Source: Echinostoma caproni (lineage: Eukaryota > Platyhelminthes > Trematoda > Plagiorchiida > Echinostomatidae). From it: a DNA stretch of 64,000 nt. Positions 38,076 to 50,716 of this stretch are shown in pieces. A program made the position numbers and the translations under genes. The stretch covers positions 27,469 to 91,468 of the forward strand of contig UZAN01040017.1 in NCBI GenBank assembly GCA_900618425.1, given 5' to 3'. Every line of letters starts with the position of its first letter. Within the stretch, counting starts at the first letter, position 1. The notes beneath the pieces were generated by a model. The model saw only the letters and a program-made list of their open reading frames with translations. It ran no database searches and had not been told where the DNA came from.

Positions 38076-41035
38076 TAGTTTCTCGGAATATTCTGCTAGG
38101 TGTTCTCAAGGATGCTTACCTAGATGATCATAAAAGTACTGTGATCCTAAGCTGAGAACAATGCGAGTGAGGAGAGAGCGAGGCAATGAATGCTGTTCCT
38201 GAGAGAACGTACACCGCTCATAATTCCATCAGTAGGTGATTCAGTCGAACACTACAAAGTTACTGAAATATGACTTCAACTGTGCAATGTGAAAATGAGA
38301 TAGACAAGTAAGCTCAATACGACAGCGGGGAAATTCACACTGGAGCGGGTTTCATAACTGATGTTAGCGTTCAAAAAGCGTCGGGAAGAAAAGGCAGGCA
38401 AGAATTAGTGATGTAGCGCACGGCTTTATGCTGAGCCGAAGCACTAACTAAATAACGGGCATCATATTTCTACACGAAATAGAGCATGAATGATGATCCA
38501 TACAAACCCATCAGTCACCTATTTCCTGCTCCACATCGGACAGGAGTAAGGAAACCCAAGGAGTAAAAACGGAAGAGAATACGTTTATACGCGCTCTCCG
38601 TATTGAGGGGTACAGTCTCAACTACCAATAGAACGAGGAGGAGCAACGAAGGAGACCACTCGCAATTCATGTGACCAACGTTATGTACTCAGACAGTCCG
38701 GGTTTGCACATCTCAGAGCAGCAGAACAGTGGATTCTGCGAAGAGCTGCAAAGTGAGTGAAGAGATGATTGATCGGTTTGACTACTATTCCGGATTCATT
38801 CATGTGAAAACACTTTTATATTGTGAAATTCATGTGATGCCTTTTGTCATCGACTTTCATCCAAGTATATTTCATTATCTGATAAACTGTTTCCCATTCC
38901 AACACTTGATCTGTAGGTGTGAACAATTTTCCCAATCTTCAAATGACGTTTTATTCTTTTTATAGGTTCTGGGGTTTAGGAAGATATCACAGTACTCCGA
39001 GGTGCTCGAGAACCTTGTTTATCCATGGAAACGATTTGAAGGTTGCCAAACAAAATCCCGTTAGTCTGAGTCTCGTGTTGGACGGAAAAATGTGAGAAGT
39101 AGACCTAGGAAGAGAATTTTAGGAAAGTTTTATGAAATTAATTTAAGTTATCAGTTGCGGTGTCCGATGAATGAATGAATGAAGACATGGGATAATCTGA
39201 ATTTACAGGATCCACAACAGATTTCATTTCTTTGGAATACAAGTTCGAAGCCGGGCAACTGTTGTCGAACAATCCATTATCCTACCTGTACATAATGTAT
39301 AAGGGTTTGCCGTTAGTGTCTGCACATTTTCACAGTAGAACTAAAGATCCTTTGGGATGATAAAAGTGAAGGGGTAGACCATGTGTGGCTATGTTTGGGT
39401 GAAATAGACTGATTAGTGTGGTGGTGGTGGTGGTTGTGGTGTTCTGTTTGGGGTTAGGGTAAGTGAAGAGTTTGAACCAGTCGCTTTTGTGTGTATATAT
39501 CAGGTACAAAAGGGTGAATACCTGTCGTCTAGCCGGTTGCTGGTGTGAGTACCCTCACCGCCTTAGAGCGGTACGGAGACACGTGATAGACAATCGTGAA
39601 GGCGGACAGTGGTTCAAATTGATAGCCTGTATCCACCAGATGACCAAGAACGGCGCTTTCTATGCTCCCTGTATCTCCTCATCTTAAACAGCGTGGGGAG
39701 TATTCCTTCATCCGTTGGGATAATTGCCTCGCCATAATGTCAATTTACTTGGCATTTCAAACGCATCTGAACGAGTAGATAACCACAGAGCTGGCTAGCG
39801 TAGGTCGCATAATTTTGGGGATGATGGGTGAGCTTGTGAATATACCTGCAAACCAAGTAGTGTTGTTGGTCCGCCACACTGCACGCGTCAAATGCTTATT
39901 CAACAGGTCAGACATCGAACATTCTTGCAATGGTGGACGGATGAATAACTACTGCTGAGATTCACATTGAATGTCCGATTTCTATGTGAGGAAAAATTAT
40001 ACCATCAAATGACCGAAGTGGCCAGAGGTTCCACTTGGGGCCCACTCTTTGCGGATAAGTTTATTACTAAACTATAAAATGTTGCTCTGAAGCGATAAAT
40101 CAAGTAAATGAGTCTTACTACGAATACATGAGCGAGATATCCTGTCATGAGTTCGAATCCTGCCTAGGTTACTGAACTTTTCACAATTAAGAACAAACGA
40201 TCATTCTGCCACAAAACGTAGACTGAAGAAAAGCTCTGATATTTACTGTACAGACAGGATTATTATCTATTCAAAACAACTGTTCCCCTTCGGACTTGTG
40301 TCCTAATGCTAAAATGGAATTGTTCTGAGATTGGATTTCTACCAAAGGTCATAGATATCAAGCATCAAAATCCCCTAGCGTGTCAGCAGAAGCAGGTATA
40401 CAGCTGTCCAGCATTGTCATAGTAACTACGTAAGCGGTAGAGTGAATTGGCACTATGTTGGATTATCATCGCCAGTGAAATAATTTGGAAATAATTGACT
40501 TAGTTCTAACAAAATACTGAACGATTACAATTATATCCATTTAGGAGATCCGATTCACAAGGAAAGACAGTGCATTAACTTATACTATTAGCATTAAAAT
40601 GAAAAGAAAACGCGTGCACCAACAGGTGCTTGTTCTCAGTTGTGGCTAGTCTGATCTGAGTTTGAAGTACATTTGAAGTCCATCAGTTTCTATGATATAA
40701 TAATCAGCATCGGGAAACCATCGCNNCAGTAATAAGCGGATACCATACCCGGCGAGAATTCATAAAGTGTTCAGTTAATAAAACCGATGGCTCTAGCCGT
40801 TTGGAGAACCCATCTGTCTTTATTATCGGTCGAAGCTTCTTAGTTTATGCATATAAATATGGATATATATATATATATTATCCCCTTTTAGACAAACAAG
40901 AATGTCCAGTTGGTGTGGCTACGGAAATCTCCGTAATCCAAGTTCCAGAACATATCTCTTCATCGTGAGAATTGTCAATATGAGTCCGCCATAAAACATT
41001 TAATCAGTCAACAGCTTATTTCAACCTGCATTCTC
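38076..41035. other. No recognisable gene; simple repeats
   Basis: Includes a GTG-rich tract near 39417-39440, an AT dinucleotide run near 40863-40878 and two N at 40725-40726. The SINE tail at 40141-40195 is listed separately. Other frames are short. Confidence 0.4.
40141..40195 (+). repeat. 3' part of the 34-kb SINE family
   Basis: GAGTTCGAATCCTGCCTAGGTTACTG and CTGAACTTTTCACA match the T arm, acceptor end and tail of the SINE at 34.25-34.29 kb. The tRNA-like head is absent or unrecognisable. Confidence 0.6.
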
Positions 41036-41100
41036 TCACGCGGTTTGAACCCCTAGTTCATCCGAGGGTATAGGTCCTTAAATTTCAAACAGATATTTGT
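41036..41100 (-). repeat. Possible tRNA-like fragment
   Basis: On the minus strand, GGGGTTCAAACCGCG is a good B-box match preceded by CCTCGGATGAACTA. No clear A box. Possibly another SINE relic. Confidence 0.25.
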
Positions 41101-41189
41101 ACGGCATTGAGGATTAACGGAATCCCGTAGGCTACGTCCAACACTTCTCGAAGCATATAATCTCCAGCCAAACTTCACATAAATTTATT

Positions 41190-41754
41190 ACTAATGGAAT
41201 CCTGTTGAACCACGAAGTTGGGGAGTTATCTTTCTAACTTTGGGAAGGAGTTCAGGTGTAACTCCCTCGGGTTANNNNNNNNNNNNNNNNNNNNNNNNNN
41301 NNNNNNNNNNNNNNNNNNNNNNNNNNNNNNNNNNNNNNNNNNNNNNNNNNNNNNNNNNNNNNNNNNNNNNNNNNNNNNNNNNNNNNNNNNNNNNNNNNNN
41401 NNNNNNNNNNNNNNNNNNNNNNNNNNNNNNNNNNNNNNNNNNNNNNNNNNNNNNNNNNNNNNNNNNNNNNNNNNNNNNNNNNNNNNNNNNNNNNNNNNNN
41501 NNNNNNNNNNNNNNNNNNNNNNNNNNNNNNNNNNNNNNNNNNNNNNNNNNNNNNNNNNNNNNNNNNNNNNNNNNNNNNNNNNNNNNNNNNNNNNNNNNNN
41601 NNNNNNNNNNNNNNNNNNNNNNNNNNNNNNNNNNNNNNNNNNNNNNNNNNNNNNNNNNNNNNNNNNNNNACTAATGGAATCCTGTTGAACCACGAAGTTG
41701 GGGAGGTATCTTTCTAACTTTGGGAAGGAGTTCAGGTGTAACTCCCTCGGGTTA
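41190..41754. repeat. 85-bp direct repeat flanking an N gap
   Basis: 41190-41274 and 41670-41754 are the same 85 bp with a single difference (GGGAGTTATC versus GGGAGGTATC). Between them are 395 N (41275-41669). This is either an unresolved tandem duplication or two overlapping contig ends that were not merged. Confidence 0.9.
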
Positions 41755-42604
41755 AACGTGGTTTATGGGGAACAGGTAACTTTCTTGTGTTTTTGTGGGC
41801 AAATTTACTTGGATGAAATTCCAAGAGAATACGAGGGAGAGTGACTGGGAACGACAATGTGGTAGTTTGGTGCCCAAGAGAGGAGTAGGTTTTGAAACAA
41901 TGGCTTCTGTTTTAGCATATACGACAAATCTATGTGAAGTTGATTCATTCAGAATAATGGAGAGGAAAGTAACGTACACTCCTGTTCTGATAAGCCGCAG
42001 AAGATAACTAGACAGGAAGTTGAGAACACATTGAAATATGAAAGTGGAATGGTAGAATGGGTTTGAACGTGACCGCAAGGCAGGAGACTACAATTTTCGT
42101 TGACTTTGAAATCTCATACTAAAACGTGATTCCCTCGTGCTTGTTTCCGCATTCGTATCGTTTATCGAAATTGTATTATCGCCTTACAATGAACCAACGC
42201 TTCAGAACTGACCAAAAGCATGCAGCCTGCTGCATTCGAAAAACATTTCTCTCGGATTTCATTACATCAGAAAGTCCTGCTCATCATTTGATGCAGTTAT
42301 CGCGGATCAAAATACAGATTGATAAACAAATTTCTATGTGAATTGTGACAGGAATAACTCACTGAGTAGCCGTGAACTGAATGACGTGCACAAAAATAAA
42401 ATTGTAGCCCCACATCTCAAGACTTGGGAAACAACAGTCAAAATTAACTGAACGTGTCCACTGAGACTTCACCTTTGGGAAATCTAAGATAACACACCAT
42501 GGCCATATGAACTCTAAGGTGGAAGAAAACTAGTGACAATGACCTCAGTCTTGGGGACTAGTTACTGGAAAACCAGGAAACAAACAAACTAAATCTATCT
42601 CTTT
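41755..42604. other. No recognisable gene
   Basis: Frames on both strands around 41752-42078 are open but carry no motif. Confidence 0.4.
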
Positions 42605-43185
42605 TTTCAAGTCAGTAGTAGCTTTATGCACCCGCATGGGTGAATTTTCAGCATTTGCACCATATATCTGGATTCAAATTTACAAAACCATACATAATGA
42701 AACTGGAAGCAGTAGGTTGTGTTTGTCAATCAAGCAAGCGATTGAGCAATCCGGTGGAAATTTTCTTCTTGTCAATAAATGAACGTGCTAAATATGGCAA
42801 ACATAATTACGATAAGCAGATGTACGTGCAAATAAGAGTTTAAGCGTGTGGATGATGTGGATACAGTTTTTGAAAATTCGTTGTTTAATGAGTGATGAGT
42901 GTCTGAGGGTATTTTGGCAGTGGAATTTTCACATGCTTGTAGGTGTTTTTATATGATAGAAACGGCTAGTTTATCCCTGACAGTGCCACTAAATTTAGAA
43001 CAATACAACCACTGGGGTAGCACGCATGCATTCACAAACCTAACAATCAGCTTATGGCAAACGGAAAGTATTCTCAATCGGAGTGAGAAATATGAAAGCT
43101 TTCTAACTTTACAGAATGTATTTTGAACATGCCGTGACCATGATAAATTGTGATAAAGTGACGCCAAAGTATTTTACTAGAAAGT
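42605..43185 (-). pseudogene. CR1/jockey-like LINE, 3' end fragment
   Basis: Third copy of the minus-strand LINE family. The minus-strand frame 42949-43167 has the thumb block: KYFGVTL in one frame continues as YHNLSWSRHVQNTFCKVRKLS in the next, then the VLPQWLYCS block also seen at 13.6 kb (LPHWLYCSPV). The 3' end at about 42607 shares TCAAGTCA, GCTTTATGCRCCCG and GGGTGAATTTTCAGCATTT with 13.2 kb. RT core and endonuclease are missing (5' truncation). Confidence 0.8.
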
Positions 43186-44895
43186 AAACAGTTAATTACT
43201 AGGAAGAAGTGAGCAATGGAGGATTTGGTTCAATTTCAAGGGTGTATTCGTCAAGTATATAGCAAATGATTGTTGATTTCGGAACGGGTTTTTGATTGGC
43301 AGAGAGGGTGGGGAACCTATCTGTGAGGGATGAATATGGTATATCGGCCAAGAGGGAAAACACATCATCCTGACGTTTGGAACCATTAAACGAGAGCGAA
43401 CAGGAAAAGGACTGAGTAAAAGTGAGAACAAATAAGCATAGAAGTGACCAGTCTCTGTGAGTGGCTGGTCAAATGCACGCGAGACAACTGTTGACCAGTC
43501 GGTGAAATATCCGAGTTCACGCTAACTACTTACCGAAACTTCCAGAAAATATGTGCACCAACTAAGATCAGGTCAAAAATCGTGGAAAGCAAGTAGATCG
43601 ACGCCGATTATGTCCGTATATTTATTTATCTGGTAATCTACACCATTTACCCAGAGAAAATAGTAACTCATTCGACGCTTTCCGGTTGCCAGCGTACACC
43701 TTTATGCGTTGCCTTATTTCACTGTACAAAACTGACGTGAAATCTTTCGTCTGCACGTCAGTATTGTGCTGACAAGACAGACTGCGTCATTCATTCCTAT
43801 TGCCTACGGGCATCCATTTGAACAGGAAGATCATAAGTTGATGGTCCAGTTGCAATTTTTCAAGTCATCTGGATAGGGTGTGTGTAGTTAAGCCAACTCA
43901 AAGGAGCGAGTAGTGGGGAAATGCTGTTTCGCTGTGGCACACTGGTTTGCGTCAAATGTAATCAACACAACATGTAGAAATTTGAACTGGCAAGTCAGTA
44001 GACAAACACTGCTAGAGGAATTCCTTTCACCTGCTCTCATCAGTCGCGTACGTATAACACTAAGCGGGAAAGATAAATTATGTGCATTAGGAAATCGGTG
44101 GTCAAGTTGTGTTTTAAGTGTGCAATTACATATGCGTGGTGACAACCACGGAAGGCCAAAAGTCATACGCAAATGAACACAAGCTGAGTTAGTTGTGAAG
44201 ACATTTCAAAGAAATATAGTGTCTTGCTTAGTTTGTGGTCCATTTCAATCCGAAAAGATCAACTCAGAACAAAGGGGATCAAGTGAAAAGGAATAATTGA
44301 ACGATTTTGAACTCGGTCAAAATAATGCGCGCTCCATTTTTCGGAGAAATATAAAAGCAATCATCGAAAGGATACCCGTGAAGATAAATGAAGCCAATTC
44401 AATAATGTTAGCTGCACAGCTTCTCATGGTTTGCTACAATACACAGTAAAATCCTATGCTGTATTACACTATTATATTATACCGCGTAATATTATCCTTC
44501 AGATAAATTCGGATGTACCAGCGTATAGCTAGTAAAATATTGGGAGAAACAGCAGTCGTTTGTATTACTTTTGTTTGGATTGGCTAAAAAGACTGTCAAA
44601 GTAATATCTAAGGGAAGTGAACAAACGCTGTCAGCGATTTCCAGTTTAACTGATACAATTGTAAACTTTGCAAACAAAACGGGCTACTTGCAGGAGCCAG
44701 TATTATATTTGAACGAAAATTAACTGCAAACAATTGGAAAGCATAAACTCAAGTAATGAAGTGCACCTATCCTAAATGGGTCTGAGCTTCCCGTCGAGCA
44801 TAACCCCTCTTCCTTACCGATCTTCAACTCATTCTGTCGGTGGAAACGCTGGATTAGAGTTTTACAGTTGTCAGATCGCAACTGTTAAAAATATT
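43186..44895. other. No recognised gene
   Basis: Open frames 43192-43431 (-) and 43888-44176 (both strands) are unassigned. Possibly further LINE sequence next to the fragment at 42.6-43.2 kb, but I see no diagnostic block. Confidence 0.4.
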
Positions 44896-44970
44896 CAACC
44901 ACTTATCCGGGATTTGAACTCCCGATAGAAGGTTGGATGTTATATCTATATCAACCAGTTCATATGATTG
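44896..44970 (-). repeat. tRNA-like SINE head, diverged
   Basis: On the minus strand GAACTGGTTGATATAGATATAAC (A-box region) is followed by ATCGGGAGTTCAAATCCCGGATAAG (T-arm palindrome with a good B box). The spacing suits a tRNA-derived SINE. No copy is close enough to assign a family. Confidence 0.45.
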
Positions 44971-45974
44971 GGTGAATCTGCATGCACTATGTGAATTTTG
45001 TAAGATTTTCGGATGCAGTTAGAAGGCAGTCAACTGTATCGCGTTTCGCTGCGTCGGGCCCAGTGAACTTAGTGACTATCATTGAAGGAGAAGGACCAAA
45101 GTGATTTGGCCATTCTGGTTGACAACAGTGGGAACTGTTTGGTTCAGCGGTAACACGCCTTAAGTTTTAGTAGAAATTATAAAAGCACAGTATTTTCCAA
45201 GTTTTACTTGTGCAATGCATTGCAAAGACAGCATAAATGCAACCGTAGTTTTTGAGCTTATTCAACCTCTCGGCAGGAAGTGCTTTCCGTAGGATGGCTT
45301 TAGCACTATTGTCGATCAGTCAACACACTTGACTTAAAACGAAGAATACCTCATTCCGAATAAACAACGGGTTTAATGGCTCCATCTGTTTTATCACTCG
45401 TTATTTTCTCAACCACAACCACTCCATAAAAGAATCAAAGCTTCTCAAAGGCATTTTTGCCCTTGTTATTTATTCGGACACATTACCAGCGCAGCTCACC
45501 ATAATTCTTTCCCTTAAATTGGACAGCGGTCAGTCTAAAGCTGGCGGTATGCAGTTCTGTGATACCAGTCTATCTTCTCCACTCGAGGAGCCCCTTTTTT
45601 CATTTAAAGCTTCAGTGGTTATAGTTCCCCAATCGCAGTTTTAGAGAAAGCACACAAGCTTCAACGCAACCACCGTGCCGTGCTGCACAAAAGGCCTACT
45701 TGGCGAGATTCCTAGTCCGAAAAGGAATACTTTCTTAAGGGGAAATCTCTTTCCAACTGCAGCCATAGCGACGAAACCCAAAGCTGCCCAACCGTCCATT
45801 CTAAAGGCAACAAAAGTCTTTGAGGTTCTCATCTTCTGCACACGTACCCTATCCACCTCCAGTAGAAACCCAACTTTTCGGATGGGGGCTCGGCGGGTTG
45901 CCAACCCCCTAGAAAGACATACAAAACAGGAGCGAAAAGTGAACTCAGATGATCAGCCCAGGAATTTTCCCTAA
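44971..45974. other. Unassigned; possible upstream part of the following LINE
   Basis: The frame 45675-45974 (+) is basic and proline/threonine-rich and leads into the LINE endonuclease. It could be the linker before that domain, as the 29.9-kb LINE also has a basic N-terminal segment. The opposite strand is open too, so coding is unproven. Confidence 0.35.
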
Positions 45975-47100
45975 TTCGAATAATGAGCTGGTTCTTAAAT
46001 GCTTTTCTTGCAACTGTCTCATTCTCTCTCTGACAAAATTCTAGAACTGGGATATCTAATAGCAGTTAGCGAGACAGAAGTATTACTGCCAGTAGAATCT
46101 TGGCTCTTTGCGGACGTCGCTGATGTTGAAGTATTCATTAATCGTTTTTCAGAAAATGCTCTATCCGCAGAATAACAGATGGAATTATACTTCAGTTTTA
46201 GCTGTATCTTCCCTCCATCTCCATCAATCCTTCTAAATAAGAATCCTATTCATCTCATCGGCACTTTGTGGATCTGTTCTCTGGTTTCTTATTGGCATGG
46301 TTTATCACCCACCACCGTCCAATGGTGAAGTAAATCATCGTCCAATAGACCAGCTTATGTTTGTTACAGAAAGCTAATAACACTCTTTCATTCTTGAGGT
46401 GAGTGATTTTACGCCCCCCCCCCACCAGATATGGACTGGCAGAACGCCATTTCTTCAAACCCCTTGATTTATGCTATCATGGACTGGAAGCTTCCAATCG
46501 GCAGCAACAAGTGTATCGGCATGTGATTTAATGGCTGCCCACTCTGACCTTTTGCCATAGACAATTCTCACCTTATACCCCAAGTTGATTGACGTGATGT
46601 TCTTGGCTTCTTTATTCATAATAATTTTTCATAATCCAGTGGCCAGTAATGCCGTTTTCGTGTCCTAAACATGCATAAAAAGATGTTTTCCTGAAATTCA
46701 AAGGGACGATTCCCCTCTCATTCAAGTCATCTGTTTCCGCTCTCTTAGAATAGATTGGCCAAGTTCTGAACTCCGGTCTCATTCAAGATCCTGATTGCCT
46801 AGCGCGTTAAAAAAAGCTGCTACTCAATCCTTACTTGGATTTAGAGACCTCCCTACCACACGTGAATATAACAGCCTTTATGCTTAAGGGAAGATCTTTT
46901 TTCTCCCATCATCTGTTCTACTCAGGTACTGCTGAAACCTTCATCTTAGACAACTCCAAGCTTGCTCGAGGTCACAGCAGAAGATTTGCGAGCCCCGCTC
47001 GCGAACTACCTTACCTAGGTCATTGTTCACTTCCGCGGTCATATCTTTATGGGACGCCCCTACCCCCTTAAGAGATAGTCATCACCCCCAATAAATGGAT
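45975..47100 (+). pseudogene. CR1-like LINE endonuclease fragment (+)
   Basis: By shifting frames, the plus strand gives an APE-type endonuclease: a CNCxSLS-like start (CFSCNCLILSLT) with LSDKILELGYLIAV, VESWLFADVADVEVF (ETW-type motif with E kept), then IGMVYHPPPSNGEVNHRPID (46295-46350) and a degraded GDFNAP-type motif VSDFTPPPPPDMDWQNAI near 46405. Multiple frameshifts and stops. Downstream to 47.1 kb only scattered, unconvincing RT-linker similarity. The VYxPP and NGEVNH words are typical of trematode CR1-like LINEs. Confidence 0.7.
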
Positions 47101-49479
47101 CGATAAGATCCACCTTGACTGTCACGTGGGTCTGGTTCATTCCTCGCAATAATCTAAGTCTTATCTTAAAAACGAACAAAAACAACTATTTTTGTCACTA
47201 ATATCACTACCACCTTTAATTCTAGCACTTCCATGATCCTATGGTAATCATCTTAAGTGTTAATGTTGACAAACAAAGAAATTAAAGGTTCATCCACAAA
47301 AATCACAATTAAAAATGCTCCACCCCTCCACCTTACAAGGTCAAACTTGCCGTTCATACAACTTTTGCTCTCAGTAAGTTTTGTTATAGAATCACTGTTT
47401 CAGAAAAGTGAAATGCAATATTCTTTCAACGACATTTGGGACAATTGACCAACAGCCTCGAACAGTGTGAATCGCTTTAAAACTTTAAACCTTCAAAACT
47501 ACCACGGACTGGATGCTTGTCCGTGTTTGTTTTTATTATTCTCTGTTTGTCATGTTTGAGCACTACCGATAGCTGTTCTGTCCCGTTGAGGCGCTTGAAA
47601 CAAAAATGGATCACATCAGGTAGACCGTATTTTACAATTTGCTGCAGTCCTCGTGAGCATAAGCAATACAATGTTACTGATTCCTTGGTTATTCCAACTG
47701 TGACCACATTTTAGGATTTTCTTTTCCACTACATGTGGTTCGTATTCATCCATGAAATCCAGGGATATGGGCTCATACATTCGGCCGAGGAAGACAATCT
47801 ACTTCTCCTTTTTTCTGAGTTGCTTTATCTTTCTTATTTGGTTTTTTTAGTTATCTAAGCTCAGATTATTGTTATTATTACACTGAGGCATAAGCCCCTT
47901 CATGACGTGAACGCTAACTGTGTGCAAGTAACAACAATCCTTTATCACATACATACCCATCTCTCTCATAATACCAACAATAAATATATTTAGCATGTTC
48001 GGCCGGAATTATTGGAATTGGCTATCATATACTACCAATCAGCTAAACTGTAATGCAGCCAGTCTGTTTAAAAGCGTTTACCTTCGTCTGTGATGTGTGA
48101 ACTGATTGCTTGTTCCCACAAATGTGTTCATGTTTGGCTCACGGTGAAATCCATTCAGTTTATGACCACAGTCAAATTGTCTCTGTCAAGCCGCACCAGA
48201 TCCACTTTACTCATGTATGCAAAACTTGAGAAGGAGCGTTAAACAACTGTAAACAGAATGAAAAGTGAGCTTGCTTTCTCCTGTCCCATGTAAGTCCTCG
48301 TTTCAAGAGTCTCCCTCGCCAATGGATCCATGGCTTCGGTTCGCAGGGCAGCAGAGCATTTGGGTAAACTGTTGGGTGAGACTAGTAGAGACTTGTTTGC
48401 TAAGAATAACGTAGCTCCGTGCATGACGATGTGATCTAGTAACACGGGACTTTCACTGGTCACATTTCATTTGCCTATGCTTGATTTAATGACGCACGTT
48501 TTGCATTGAAGTAGAATTAATGAGTTCACGCCCTGCTCACAGCAATCCGCTATGACATTCATTATCCAACTGAGAATAGAAATCTTAGCATGTGACTGTC
48601 AAATTTCTGAAGAGAATATAGTGCAATCGTAGAAAACGTGCTTGTTATGAAAGGTGATTAATGCATGAGCATTTTGGTTTCGCGTACAATGAATAAATTG
48701 TTTCACATTAGACGTGAACACGCACACACGATCTCGCAGGTGTATGCGGTTCAGTTGTGGTTGAAAGCCAAAGCAAATGGGGTCCTTGGTTCAGAAGAAA
48801 CGGCAAATGAACCAGATCTGTGGGCTGGAATTAACAAACAGTGAGGGAATTAGGGCTGGATGGCAAATGAAATCGTGATGTGTGCTGAAAGCCGTTAGTG
48901 AATGTTTGTCACGAGTGTGCGGGCAAAGCTGGGAGAGCGGCAGGACGTGATTTATCAGAAGCAAGTCGTTAATAGGCCGTAAATGCAAAATCCCAAGTCA
49001 TTGTAAACGGCGAATGTAAGTAGTTCCTCGGGGTTACTTCCTTATGTTGATTACATAAAATGATACAATTAATTTCGATGAGGAATGAAGCGGTCAATCA
49101 AAAGACCTGCCATGCGGACACGCCCTCCGGGGCGACAAATAAGTGACCTTTACCAAGCAACACCGGCCAAATGAGAAGAATATTATGTTCCGTTGTGCGG
49201 ATGAACAAATAGGGCTCAGGAGGTGGCAGTTATGGAACGAGGATTGAATTCAAGGCAAAGGGAGTCTATTCTTCTGAGTAAATGGAACTGGAGTTGACCT
49301 TTTTTCCAATTACATTAGCCCTTACACGTCCGTTCACTTAGATTTACTAACACATAATGAGCGGTGTATTTGCCACGAGCTCGCTATCGCATCAAATGCA
49401 GCTCAATGGACGCCTTTGGTTAGGACGCGTTTTGTGTGTCTAACGGTCACCTATCAAGCAGCACCTTATTTGCAGTGGA
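47101..49479. other. No recognised gene
   Basis: Frames 47477-47714 (both strands) are open and unassigned. The plus frame begins with a hydrophobic run containing cysteines but has no ATG at that point. The remainder is featureless. Confidence 0.4.
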
Positions 49480-49870
49480 CGCTCCAGGCTGCAGAAAGCC
49501 ATAGGGAGACCAGCAGATGACGTGGAGACGAGCCATGGATAAATGCACAGAACGATTAGAGTAGGTGTCTCTCGTCGTCCAGGTTTGGGTCCAACAAACT
49601 CAGTAACCGCATGGTTAGAAACACCGAAGGTTATGACAGCAAACCGATAACAGCTGGGACCTTTTTGTCATTTCTTATCAGATCAAAATACTTGAAATAG
49701 TGTGCATGCACACTTTTACCCACGTACTCAATGTGTTGACCATAGACTTTCGCTTTCTTATCGCGTCCATACAAGTAGGACCAACCGTTATCCTCCTTAA
49801 ACATTCTCACTTACCTTGTATGCATTATGAGTTTTGCAGCGATCTGTGAAGTTACTGTGTGACGCTGTAC
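49480..49870 (+). pseudogene. RTE-clade LINE, C-terminus and 3' tail
   Basis: Near 49495-49660 shifting frames give TWRRAMDKCTERL then RVGVSRRPGLGPTNSVTAWL followed by ETPKVMTANR, matching the C-terminal tail of trematode RTE-type LINEs (an RVGxSRLPGWGP...WLET...A.NR pattern). At 49824-49875 GCAGCGATCTGTGAAG followed by GTGACGCTGTACGATGA parallels the 3' UTR word group at 63777-63825, again ending in GAT-rich repeats. Only the 3' end is present. Confidence 0.6.
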
Positions 49871-49929
49871 GATGACTATGATAATGACATGGAGATTACA
49901 AGTTGATGTGAAGACGAGAATTGAAGAAG

Positions 49930-50010
49930 TGCATAAAGCTATTACATAGAGTAGTTGTCTCTTGTCTTCCAGGCTAGAGTTCAAAAAGCTCGGGAACACT
50001 GATGGGCACC
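49930..50010 (+). pseudogene. Second RTE-clade C-terminal fragment
   Basis: GAGTAGTTGTCTCTTGTCTTCCAGG translates to RVVVSCLPG followed by SSKSSGT after one stop, a diverged copy of the RVGVSRRPG block about 390 bp upstream. A tandem or nested RTE 3' end; short, so confidence is moderate. Confidence 0.45.
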
Positions 50011-50275
50011 CCAAAGAACCGACATTCAGAATGGTTTAATGAGGTGTATTTACATGGTTAGAATGTATACTGTGTTCACTGGAGGGGTTGTCATTCCTTT
50101 CCCTTCCCTAAAAGCAGACTCACATCTCATCCATCTTACATATTTGAACTTACTTTGTGTACATTTTGCGTTGCGTAACTAATGAATTTTTCTTCTTTGT
50201 GTTTCTCTGTAAAACGTTGATGATTATCACGACGACAGGCTGAATTTTCCATCTTTCATGAGGCTGAGCTGAACC

Positions 50276-50716
50276 GTGTATCAAGGACCATACAGATCCA
50301 TCAATTCGCTTTTACTCTCTGAGTGGTTTCATTTGGGTGTTTCGAAATGGGTAATTGCACCGCTCCGGATATACTTATCAAATATTTCACCTTCGAATGT
50401 GTTCGCGGATCCCCGCTCTCAAATGCTGTGTTTAACACATATACATTTACTAACGCAAGTGTATTCGAAAATAATATTTCGAAAGCTACTTCGGGTACAG
50501 AAGTGGTATACATCCGCTGACCATGCACTTTTGTGCACCGGTTTGGATTGCTGTCTTTTTGCCGCCCATTTGGATGAAGCAGTAGAAAGACAGGACATCG
50601 AAAGCAGAGTCGAGGAGAAAATGGAGAATTTCAGCAGACTAAGATTGCAAAGAAATTTAGAAGATGCACCAGCGCCACTGTTTACGACACTCAGTCATAT
50701 CACTTGGTGTCTCTAA
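50276..50716 (+). other. Unassigned open frame, 146 codons
   Basis: Open from 50276 to a TAA at 50716, but it begins at a GTG, so no start is proven. The same stretch is open in a second plus frame (50323-50520, with sequons NCT, NAS and NIS and two cysteines) and on the minus strand (50301-50528). Overlap of three open frames makes chance openness likely, though the second frame reads like an extracellular-domain exon. I recognise none of them. Confidence 0.25.

Noticed and set aside
41218..41693. Long open frames across the N block on both strands
   Set aside because: They are open only because N codons hold no stops; no sequence supports them. The same applies to 56628-57233.
45675..45974. 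Independent basic protein gene
   Set aside because: Both strands are open, it lies directly before a LINE endonuclease, and it looks more like LINE linker or chance frame.
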